Part shown: positions 5,800-12,646 of the stretch, one piece after another
Layout of the letters: every line of letters starts with the position of its first letter
Position numbering within the stretch: position 1 is the first letter of the stretch
Source of the DNA: Anaerolineales bacterium UBA7227
Lineage (GTDB): Bacteria; Chloroflexota; Anaerolineae; Anaerolineales; Villigracilaceae
DNA length: 14,124 nucleotides
NCBI GenBank assembly: GCA_002473085.1
Contig: DKTP01000159.1
Location: 1 to 14,124, forward strand
Direction: 5' to 3'
Program-made: the position numbers and the translations under genes
Notes under the pieces: model-generated
The model's database searches: none
Seen by the model: only the letters and a program-made list of their open reading frames with translations
Told to the model about the DNA's origin: nothing

Positions 5800-7808
5800 C
5801 CTCCATCCAATTTTTCGTCCTCGCGTTGACTCTCTACCTCGTTGGCGCGCTTCTCTCCCTCTTCGCTTCGCCGCGGACCTCGCGCGGGGTCGCGGCTTTC
5901 TTCGGGCTGATCGGCTCTTTGAGCGCGCTCCTCGCCGCGATCCTCGCGCTGACCGAGGGGATGCCTCCCAGCCTGACGCTTTTCGCGATTCAGCCCTTCG
6001 GCGAGTTCACCTTCCAGATGGACTTGCTCTCCACGCTGATGGTGGCGCTGATCGCCCTCGTCGGCGCGGCGACCAGCCTGTACTCGTTCAGCGACGCGCC
6101 CGCCAACGTCTCGGTCAGTTTCTTCACCGACCTGTTCATGGCGTCCATGCTGGTGGTGGTGACGGTCACCAACGCCTTTTACTTCCTCGTCTTCTGGGAA
6201 GTGATGACGCTGGCCTCCTACTTCCTCGTGGTGTGGGAATTCGACAAGAAGGAATCGGCGCGGACGGGCTTCATTTATTTCCTCGTGGCGCACATCGGCG
6301 CGGCGCTCATCATGGTGACCTTCTTTCTGTTCTTCGGGAAGGCTGGCACGTTTGATTTCGCGGGCATTCGCGCCGCTTCCATTCCGTCTGCGGTGAAAGA
6401 CATCGTCTTCGTACTGGCTTTTCTCGGCTTCGGCGCGAAAGCGGGCATGGTCCCGCTGCACTTTTGGACGCCCGACACGTACGCGGCCGCGCCCAGTCAC
6501 GTCTCCGCGCTGATGGCCTCGGTGATGAAGAAGACCGCCGTCTACGGCATCCTGCGCGTCTGCGTGGATTTGCTCGGCGGCTCGGCGCTGTGGTGGGGCT
6601 TCACCGTCCTGATCTTCGGCGCGCTCTCGACCGTCTTCGGCGCGTTCTACGCGTTATCGGAAAAAGATATCAAACGGCTGCTGGCGCTTTCCAGCGTGGA
6701 AAACGTCGGCATTATTCTGATGGGGGTGGGACTGGGAATGGTCGGTCTCGCGCTCTCGTTCCCGACTCTGGCGGCGCTGGGCTTCCTGGCCGCGCTCTAT
6801 CACATGCTCAACCACGCCTTCTTCAAGGGACTACTCTTCCTCGGCGCGGGTTCGGTCATCGGGCAAACGGGAACGCGCGACCTGAACCTGATGGGCGGAC
6901 TCTCCCGCCGTATGCCGTGGACCGCGCTGACCTTCCTCGTCGGCGCGCTGGCGGTGACGGCCATCCCGCCGTTGAACGGCTTCGTCAGCGAGTGGTTCAT
7001 CTATCAGGCGTTGTTGAACGCGGCGGGCAGCGACCTGTTCGCGTTGCGCGTCTTCGCCCCGCTGTTCGCCGTGTCGCTGGCGCTGGCGGGCGCGTTCGCA
7101 GTGATGGTCTACGTCAAGGCGTACGGCGGCGCGTTCGCGGGTCCCGCGCGCAGCGAGAAGGCGCGTTTCGCGAAAGACCCGTCCGCGGCGTCGGTCGTCA
7201 GTCTCGTCTATCTCGCGCTTGGGACGATCGTCCTCGGCCTCGGCGCCCCGTGGATCGCGCCGCGCATCGCCGCGGTCGCCGCGGACTTTGCAAAGCAGCC
7301 GCTCATCGCGGTCAGCGCGGGCTGGACGATCCTACCCGGCAATCCGCTTGTCTCCATCGTCTCGACGCCGTTGGTGGCGATTTTGGCGCTCGGGCTGCTG
7401 ATCGTTCCCGTCATCGTGGTGGCCGCCTACGGGGGTTGGCGCGCCAGCCGCAGGTCGAATGTGGAACCGTGGTCGAACGGCTACGGGTACGCGGCGGTGA
7501 TGTCGGTGCGGGCCTCGAGTTTCGACCAGCCTGTCAAAGTCTCGTTCCGCCCGTTGTACTGGGTCCGCACGCTGGTCGAACGTCCGTATCGCGCGGCCGC
7601 GAATTTCTATAACGCCGCGGTCGAATCCGTCCGCCGCGCCGAGCCTGTTGTGGAAAACGCGGTGACGCGACCGACGTTGAAGTTGGTGGAGACGGCGGGG
7701 CAGTGGATCCAGACCTTGCAGATGGGCGACATCCGACTCTACTGTCTCTACATCATCATCACGCTGGCGATCCTGTTGGTCGTGCTATTCGGAGGGAGCG
7801 GATCATGA
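5796..7808 (+). CDS. hyfB: hydrogenase-4 membrane subunit B, antiporter-like (NuoL/M family)
   Basis: 670 aa, matching E. coli HyfB (about 672). It is a multi-spanning membrane protein of the proton_antipo_M family. Conserved channel residues are visible: Glu135 (FWEVMTLASYFLV), Lys215 (GFGAKAGMVPLHFW), the Lys245-Lys246 pair (ASVMKKTAVYG), His336 and Lys344 (LNHAFFKGLLFLG), and Glu399 (LNGFVSEWF). By analogy with complex I these form a half-channel pair and central axis for proton transfer. A long C-terminal extension (about 550-670) ends in a final membrane helix, resembling the HyfB/HycC tail (NVEPWSNGYGY). The gene overlaps hyfA at its start and hyfC at its end by 4 bp each. I see no missing key residue. 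Confidence 0.94.
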   Translation: MTSIQFFVLALTLYLVGALLSLFASPRTSRGVAAFFGLIGSLSALLAAILALTEGMPPSLTLFAIQPFGEFTFQMDLLSTLMVALIALVGAATSLYSFSDAPANVSVSFFTDLFMASMLVVVTVTNAFYFLVFWEVMTLASYFLVVWEFDKKESARTGFIYFLVAHIGAALIMVTFFLFFGKAGTFDFAGIRAASIPSAVKDIVFVLAFLGFGAKAGMVPLHFWTPDTYAAAPSHVSALMASVMKKTAVYGILRVCVDLLGGSALWWGFTVLIFGALSTVFGAFYALSEKDIKRLLALSSVENVGIILMGVGLGMVGLALSFPTLAALGFLAALYHMLNHAFFKGLLFLGAGSVIGQTGTRDLNLMGGLSRRMPWTALTFLVGALAVTAIPPLNGFVSEWFIYQALLNAAGSDLFALRVFAPLFAVSLALAGAFAVMVYVKAYGGAFAGPARSEKARFAKDPSAASVVSLVYLALGTIVLGLGAPWIAPRIAAVAADFAKQPLIAVSAGWTILPGNPLVSIVSTPLVAILALGLLIVPVIVVAAYGGWRASRRSNVEPWSNGYGYAAVMSVRASSFDQPVKVSFRPLYWVRTLVERPYRAAANFYNAAVESVRRAEPVVENAVTRPTLKLVETAGQWIQTLQMGDIRLYCLYIIITLAILLVVLFGGSGS

Positions 7809-8743
7809 ATCCCTTCACGCTGTTCATCATCGGCATTTTGCAGGCGATCCTGCTGCTTCTGCTGGCGCCGTTGTACTCGGGTTTCGCGCGCGTCATGCGC
7901 GCCAAGATGCACTCGCGCACGGGACCTCCGCTCATGCAGAATTATCGCGACATCCGCAAGTTGATGACGCGGCAGGAAGTGGTCTCGGAGCAGGCGGGTT
8001 GGATCTTCCGCGTGACGCCGTACGTGAACCTGGCCTGCATGTTCCTCGCGGCGATGGTCATCCCAGCGCTGACGACGGCCTCGCCGCTGGAGGCCGCGGG
8101 CGACTTGATCCTGATCGTGTACCTGTTCGCGCTCCCGAGATTTTTCCTCGCCGTCGCGGGACTCGAATCTGGCTCGTCCCTGGCGGGGATCGGCGCGCGA
8201 CGCGAGCTGCTGGTCTCCGCGCTGGCGGAACCGATCCTGCTGCTGGTCATCTTCGTGATGGCGCTGCTGACGAAGACGACCAACCTGGGGCGGATCAGTA
8301 CCGAGGTCGCGACGGGCGTTTTCCCGTTTTCGCTGGCGTATCTCCTCGGGTTGGCCGCGTTCGCCTTCGCCGCGTACATCGAGATGGGCAAACTTCCCTT
8401 CGACCTGGGCGAAGCCGAACAGGAATTACAGGAAGGCCCTCTCGCGGAATATTCTGGCCGCTCGCTTGCAATTTTAAAGTGGTCGGTCTATCTCAAACAA
8501 TTGGTCCTGGTGGCGCTCTTCATGGCGCTCTTCATCCCCTTCGGCGCGATGACCGAACTCTCGATCGTCGGTTTCATCCTCGCGCTGATCGTCTTCCCGC
8601 TCAAGGCGGCGCTGTGGTACTTCATCGCCGCGATCTTCGAGAACGCCATGGCGCGCACGCGCTTTATGAACGCGCCTGCCGTCGTGTGGATGGCGCTCGG
8701 CATGGCCTTGCTCTCGTTCGTCTTCTACCTGGCGAACGTGTAG
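7805..8743 (+). CDS. hyfC: hydrogenase-4 membrane subunit C, NuoH-like anchor
   Basis: 312 aa from the ATG at 7805, which overlaps the hyfB stop (ATGA) and has a GGAGGGAG ribosome-binding site; an in-frame ATG at 7703 lies inside hyfB and has no such site. It belongs to the NuoH/HyfC/HycD family and has about eight membrane helices. Family hallmarks are GLESGSSLAGIGARREL (119-135) with an AEP shortly after (141-143), and GKLPFDLGEAEQELQEGP (195-212), whose acidic residues line the funnel next to the hydrogenase module in complex-I-like enzymes. It anchors the soluble HyfG/HyfI arm to the antiporter-like subunits and relays conformational change. Its length fits E. coli HyfC (about 315). Confidence 0.94.
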   Translation: MNPFTLFIIGILQAILLLLLAPLYSGFARVMRAKMHSRTGPPLMQNYRDIRKLMTRQEVVSEQAGWIFRVTPYVNLACMFLAAMVIPALTTASPLEAAGDLILIVYLFALPRFFLAVAGLESGSSLAGIGARRELLVSALAEPILLLVIFVMALLTKTTNLGRISTEVATGVFPFSLAYLLGLAAFAFAAYIEMGKLPFDLGEAEQELQEGPLAEYSGRSLAILKWSVYLKQLVLVALFMALFIPFGAMTELSIVGFILALIVFPLKAALWYFIAAIFENAMARTRFMNAPAVVWMALGMALLSFVFYLANV

Positions 8744-8759
8744 GCGAAGGAGGCATTGC

Positions 8760-10202
8760 ATGACATCCATGATCCTTGCCAGTATCCTGCTTCCCTTCGC
8801 AGGCGGGCTGTTGACCCTGATCCTGCCGCGCGGTTGGATCAAAGCCTTCAGCGTGGTCGTGTCGCTGCTGGCGGGCGCGGCGGGCATCTACGTTCTGGCC
8901 GCGTTCACCGCCGCTGGCAAAGTGGACTCGAATGCGGATTTGCTCTACATCGGCCAGTGGCTCATCTATGGCGTGACGCTCGACAAACTGTCCGTGTTGA
9001 TCGGCGCGGCGCTGGGACTGGTCGGCTTCCTCATCGTCGTCTACTCGACGGGTTATCTCACGGACAAAAACCGCGAGCATCCCGAAAAGGAAGTCGAACG
9101 CCGCTTCTACTTCTTCCTGCTCCTCTTCATCGGTTCGATGGCGGGACTGGTCTTCGCCTCCACGATGTTGGGCTTGCTGGTCTTCTTCGAGGTGACGGGC
9201 GTCTGCTCGTGGGGACTCATCGGCTACTACGACAACGAAAAGGCGCGCAAGGCCGCGCTGAAAGCCATCATCACCACGCAAGTCGCCTCGCTGGGACTCT
9301 ACGCCGCCACCGCCTACTTCTTCGCGTTGACGGGCGGGACGCGTCTCAGCGACATGGCCGCGCTCACCGACGGCGCGAAGACCGCCATCTTCGCGGGGGT
9401 GTTGATCGCGGGCTACGGCAAGTCGGCGCAACTCCCGTTCCATTTCTGGCTGCCCGATGCGATGGTCGCGCCGACGCCGATCAGCGCGTACCTGCACGCG
9501 GCCTCGATGGTGAAGGTGGGTGTCTACATCTTCGCCCGCTGCATCGTCTCGGCGGGAAGCGTCCCGCGGATCATCGGGATCGTCGGCGCGAGCCTCGCAA
9601 TCGTCACGATGGTCTATGGATTCGCCATGTACTTCCCACAAAGGGACATGAAAAAACTGCTGGCGTATTCCACCATCACGCAGTTATCTTATATCTTCTT
9701 TGGTCTTTCGGTCTCCATTCTCGGCTCGCAACTGGCATTCAACGGCGCGGTGATGCACATCTTCAATCACGCCTTTGCCAAGAGCCTGTTCTTTCTCGTG
9801 GCGGGCGCGCTGGCCTACGTCACAGGGACGCGCATGTTGCCGAACCTGCGCGGCGTGATGAAGAAACTCCCGTTCATCGGCGTCTGCTTCACCGTCGCCG
9901 CGCTGGCCGTGACGGGCGTCCCGCCGCTCAACGCCTTCTTCAGCAAGTTCAGCATTTTCGCGGGCGGCTTCCAGGCCGCGCAGATGAACCCGTGGTTGTA
10001 CGCGCTGGTCGTCGTCGCCATCCTCGAATCGGTCGGAAGTTTCGCCTGGATCTTCTGGGTCTTCAGCAACGCGGCGGCAGGCCAGCCGTCCGAAGAAGTT
10101 GCCGCCGCCGCGCCGCTCCATCCCGCCATGGCCTTCGTGCTGGTCACACTGGCCGCGCTGACGCTCATCTCGGGCGTCTTCGCCGCGGCCTGGATGGGAT
10201 GA
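8760..10202 (+). CDS. hyfD: hydrogenase-4 membrane subunit D, antiporter-like
   Basis: 480 aa, matching E. coli HyfD (about 479). The start has an excellent AAGGAGG site at 8747-8753, 17 bp after hyfC. It is a proton_antipo_M family membrane protein with Glu144 (VFFEVTGVCSWGL), Lys221 (GYGKSAQLPFHFWLPDA), Lys252 (AASMVKVGVY), His337 and Lys341 (FNHAFAKSLFF), and Lys396 (NAFFSKFSIF). The terminal Lys resembles NuoL rather than NuoM. HyfD is absent from the shorter Hyc (FHL-1) complex, so its presence marks the longer Hyf-type membrane arm, which could translocate extra protons. A long alternative open frame overlaps it on the same strand and is a composition artefact. Confidence 0.93.
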   Translation: MTSMILASILLPFAGGLLTLILPRGWIKAFSVVVSLLAGAAGIYVLAAFTAAGKVDSNADLLYIGQWLIYGVTLDKLSVLIGAALGLVGFLIVVYSTGYLTDKNREHPEKEVERRFYFFLLLFIGSMAGLVFASTMLGLLVFFEVTGVCSWGLIGYYDNEKARKAALKAIITTQVASLGLYAATAYFFALTGGTRLSDMAALTDGAKTAIFAGVLIAGYGKSAQLPFHFWLPDAMVAPTPISAYLHAASMVKVGVYIFARCIVSAGSVPRIIGIVGASLAIVTMVYGFAMYFPQRDMKKLLAYSTITQLSYIFFGLSVSILGSQLAFNGAVMHIFNHAFAKSLFFLVAGALAYVTGTRMLPNLRGVMKKLPFIGVCFTVAALAVTGVPPLNAFFSKFSIFAGGFQAAQMNPWLYALVVVAILESVGSFAWIFWVFSNAAAGQPSEEVAAAAPLHPAMAFVLVTLAALTLISGVFAAAWMG

Positions 10203-10214
10203 TTGGAGCCAAAC

Positions 10215-10862
10215 ATGCAAAACGTCAACCTGATCAACAGCCTGAGCGGTCTTCTCATCCTCACCTCGTTGTTGGTGATCGAGGCGAAGACCCTGCGCCA
10301 GTCCGCCATCCAATACGGGATTCAGTCCTTCGTGCTGGTGCTGATCTTCCTCGCGCTGGCCTCCACGATGGAAGGCGCCGAGTCGCTCTACTACTGGGCG
10401 GCTTCCGCGTTTCTGACGAAGGCCGTCCTCGTGCCGATCATCCTCGCCCGCGCCGAGAAAAGCATGGAAGGGCAGCCCGCCGCGACGGTCCGACCGTGGG
10501 CGTCCATCGCGCTGGCGGGCGCGTCGCTGGTGGTCTCGTTCCTCGTCGTCAACAGCCTGCAACTGCGGATCGCCGTCGAGTTTAAACCCGCGCTGGCCGT
10601 ATCCATCGCGCACTTCTTCTTCGGTCAACTCTGCATTTTGACCCAGAAGAACATGCTCAAGCAGGTACTTGGTTTCTGTTTGATGGAAAACGGCTCGCAC
10701 CTGACCCTGGCCCTGCTGGCCTACAACGCGCCCGAACTCGTGGAAGTGGGCATCGCCACCGACGCGGTCTTCGGCGTGATCATCATGGTCATCCTGCTGG
10801 TGCAAATTAACAAGAGCCTGCACACCCTGGACGTGACCGAATTGAAGTCACTGAAAGGATAG
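10215..10862 (+). CDS. hyfE: hydrogenase-4 membrane subunit E
   Basis: 215 aa, against about 216 in E. coli HyfE. The chosen ATG at 10215 has TGGAG six nt upstream; an in-frame TTG at 10203 directly follows the hyfD stop but would place that site inside the gene. The protein has about six to seven membrane helices, and its C-terminal half holds the hallmark FCLMENGSHLTLALLA (154-169), with Glu158 in the membrane, and ELVEVGIATDAVFGVIIM (174-191). The C-terminal LDVTELKSLKG mirrors the end of the E. coli protein as I recall it. HyfE is related to NuoK with an N-terminal extension and connects the antiporter-like subunits to the rest. It starts 12 bp after hyfD, and hyfF follows after 3 bp. Confidence 0.92.
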   Translation: MQNVNLINSLSGLLILTSLLVIEAKTLRQSAIQYGIQSFVLVLIFLALASTMEGAESLYYWAASAFLTKAVLVPIILARAEKSMEGQPAATVRPWASIALAGASLVVSFLVVNSLQLRIAVEFKPALAVSIAHFFFGQLCILTQKNMLKQVLGFCLMENGSHLTLALLAYNAPELVEVGIATDAVFGVIIMVILLVQINKSLHTLDVTELKSLKG

Positions 10863-10865
10863 CCT

Positions 10866-12410
10866 ATGTATACAACCGCATTGATCTGGCTTTTACTGAC
10901 GCCTTTTATCCTTTCGCTGGCGGCTTTCGCCGTGCGTTGGGCGGGGAGCGTGGGCGTGTGGATGGCGGAAGCCCTCCACCTCGTCAGCGTGACCGTGACG
11001 CTCGTCCTGACGATCGTCGTCGTGCAGGGAGTCCTCGCGCAGGGGACGGTCGCGGCCGCGAACGACTGGTTCCACGTCGACGCGCTGGCGGCCGTCTTCC
11101 TGCTCATCATCGGCGCGGTGGGATTCCTCGTCGGCCTGTACTCGCTCGGTTACATCCGCAACGATTTGCAGGTCGGCGAACTGAAAGAGCCGCAGGTCAG
11201 CCTGTATTACGGTTTGTTCGAACTGTTCCTCTTCACGATGTTGCTTGTCGTCACCGCCAATAACATCATCATCATGTGGGTCGCCGTCGAAGCGACGACG
11301 CTCGGCTCGGCTTTCCTCGTCGGCATCTACGGTCATCGCGCCTCGCTCGAAGCCGCGTGGAAGTACGTGATGATCTGCACCGTGGGCGTGGCTTTCGGCC
11401 TCTACGGGACGGTTCTCGTCTACTCCGACGCGGTCCACTTCCTGACCGCGCCTGGCACGGCCGTCCTGTGGACGGAGATCGTCAAGAACGCCGCCTCCCT
11501 CGACCCGACTTTGCTCAAGATGGCTTTCGTCTTCGTGCTGATCGGATTTGGCACGAAGGCGGGCATTTTCCCCATGCACGCCTGGCTTCCCGACGCGCAC
11601 TCGGAAGCGCCGAGTCCCGTCAGCGCGATGCTCTCGGGCGTACTGCTCAACTGCGCGCTGTTCGTCGTCCTGCGCTTCTCGATCATTCTTGACTATGGAG
11701 TGGGTCCCGAACTCCCGCGCGTCATCTTCCTCGTTTTCGGCGCGCTCTCGGTGATCGCCGCCTCGCTCTTCATGTTCGCCCAAAAGGATGTGAAACGCCT
11801 GCTGGCTTATTCCTCGGTAGAGAATATCGGACTCATCCTCCTCGGCTTCGGCATCGGCGGACAGGTCGGGATCCTGGCCGCGCTCTTGCAGGCCGTGAAC
11901 CACAGTATCGTCAAGTCGCTCATGTTCTGCACGACGGGCAACATCCTGATGAAATATCACACCCGCCAATTGGACAAGATCAGGGGCATGCTGCAAGCCG
12001 TCCCGTTGACCAGTCTCGCGCTGATGCTCGGCGCGCTGGCGCTGGTCGGCGTCCCGCCGTTGAACATCTTCATCAGCAAATTTACCATCATCGGCGCGGG
12101 TTTCCAGAGCGGACATATCTCGCTGATGATCTTCATCCTGCTGGCGTTGGCGGTCATCTTTGCCGCGTTCATGAAAGCGCTGAGTTCCTCCGTCTTTGGC
12201 GAAATGCCCGAAGGCATGGACAAAGGCGAGGTGAGAATCTGGGGCTTTGCTCCGCTGGCAGCGCTGGGACTGCTGATCGTTGCGCTTGGCGTTTATCTCC
12301 CGCCGCAGTTGAACATCCTGCTGAATCAAGCCACGACCATCGCGCTGGCTGGACAGTCCACAACGGCGGGTGCGGATGTGATGAATATCGTGAAATTGCT
12401 GGCGCCTTAA
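10866..12410 (+). CDS. hyfF: hydrogenase-4 membrane subunit F, antiporter-like
   Basis: 514 aa, against about 526 in E. coli HyfF. An AAAGGA site precedes the start by a few nt, overlapping the end of hyfE. It is a proton_antipo_M family protein with Glu142 (MWVAVEATTLGSAF), Lys231 (GFGTKAGIFPMHAWLPDAH), His346 and Lys350 (VNHSIVKSLMF), and Lys405 (NIFISKFTII). In the helix where HyfB and HyfD carry Lys (Lys246 and Lys252), this protein has SGVLLNCALFVVLR with no lysine, which I believe is usual for the HyfF branch. It is the third antiporter-like subunit. After its stop there are 232 bp of repeat-rich sequence before hyfG, unlike the tight spacing elsewhere in the operon. Confidence 0.93.
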   Translation: MYTTALIWLLLTPFILSLAAFAVRWAGSVGVWMAEALHLVSVTVTLVLTIVVVQGVLAQGTVAAANDWFHVDALAAVFLLIIGAVGFLVGLYSLGYIRNDLQVGELKEPQVSLYYGLFELFLFTMLLVVTANNIIIMWVAVEATTLGSAFLVGIYGHRASLEAAWKYVMICTVGVAFGLYGTVLVYSDAVHFLTAPGTAVLWTEIVKNAASLDPTLLKMAFVFVLIGFGTKAGIFPMHAWLPDAHSEAPSPVSAMLSGVLLNCALFVVLRFSIILDYGVGPELPRVIFLVFGALSVIAASLFMFAQKDVKRLLAYSSVENIGLILLGFGIGGQVGILAALLQAVNHSIVKSLMFCTTGNILMKYHTRQLDKIRGMLQAVPLTSLALMLGALALVGVPPLNIFISKFTIIGAGFQSGHISLMIFILLALAVIFAAFMKALSSSVFGEMPEGMDKGEVRIWGFAPLAALGLLIVALGVYLPPQLNILLNQATTIALAGQSTTAGADVMNIVKLLAP

Positions 12411-12415
12411 TCAAC

Positions 12416-12513
12416 TCGATTCGTCAGCGCGGGGATGGCGCTCTCCCCGACGAAGCAATCTCCGCTTTGTGGATGAGATTGTTTCGCAACGAACGCTCGC
12501 AATGACGAATCGA
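12416..12513. repeat. 98-bp palindromic REP/MITE-like element
   Basis: Perfect 11-bp terminal inverted repeats (TCGATTCGTCA at 12416-12426, TGACGAATCGA at 12503-12513) enclose an inner stem CGAAGCAATCTC (12451-12462) against GAGATTGTTTCG (12475-12486), with one mismatch. The words GAAGCAATCTC and CTCGCAATGACG are ones I recall from dispersed repeats in Chloroflexota and other genomes. No transposase is present, so it is non-autonomous if mobile. It starts 5 bp after the hyfF stop. Confidence 0.7.
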
Positions 12514-12514
12514 C

Positions 12515-12646
12515 CAGGAGAATTGGCATGACGTATCGGCAGGAAACCATCCACGAATAATTCACGAATACTCGAATTGGAGAGTCGCCATTCGTTTATT
12601 CGTGGCGAATTCGTGGACGGCATTTCCCTCAGGAGAATTGGCATGA
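12515..12646 (+). repeat. 17-bp direct repeat duplicating the hyfG RBS and start
   Basis: CAGGAGAATTGGCATGA occurs at 12515-12531 and again at 12630-12646, 115 bp apart. Each copy contains a Shine-Dalgarno (AGGAG) and an ATG at proper spacing. The downstream copy starts hyfG. The upstream ATG (12528) opens only a 10-codon frame that ends in TAA at 12560. The copies bracket the palindromic element at 12541-12629, so they may be a target-site duplication or the product of a local duplication. Confidence 0.8.
12541..12629. repeat. CACGAAT short-word palindromic element
   Basis: The left arm (12541-12580) contains CACGAAT, then CACGAAT and CGAAT at short intervals. The right arm (12588-12629) is its imperfect inverse, with ATTCG, ATTCGTGG and ATTCGTGG. 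The centre is 7 nt (12581-12587), and the outer ends (AGGAAACC and TTTCCCT) also pair in part. The RNA would form a long hairpin ending just before the hyfG ribosome-binding site at 12631-12635. Confidence 0.75.

Larger units (their letters stand above)
12411..12642. other. repeat-filled gap between hyfF and hyfG
   Basis: This 232-bp gap is exceptional in an operon whose other junctions overlap or are under 20 bp. It contains a palindromic element at 12416-12513, a first copy of the hyfG ribosome-binding site and start (12515-12531), a second palindromic element at 12541-12629, and the functional ribosome-binding site and start. Hairpins here could reduce read-through or shield mRNA ends, changing the ratio of membrane to catalytic subunits. 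No promoter for hyfG is obvious. Confidence 0.7.

Noticed and set aside
7703..7804. Upstream in-frame start for hyfC
   Set aside because: It lies within hyfB and would add a His/Arg-rich N-terminus absent from the family. The ATG at 7805 has a strong ribosome-binding site and overlaps the hyfB stop.
8756..10585. Long plus-strand open frame overlapping hyfD and hyfE
   Set aside because: Arg/His/Gly-rich translation with no domain, out of frame with hyfD, which has a clear family match and ribosome-binding site. It is a by-product of GC-rich codon usage.
10893..12329. Long minus-strand open frame antisense to hyfF
   Set aside because: Highly charged, low-complexity translation (Asp, Glu, Arg, His, Gln) with no recognisable motif. 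It mirrors the hydrophobic codons of hyfF.
12528..12560. Ten-codon leader peptide gene
   Set aside because: It has a good ribosome-binding site, but only because that site is a duplicate of the hyfG one. There is no codon pattern suggesting attenuation, so it is noted as part of the duplication, not as a gene.
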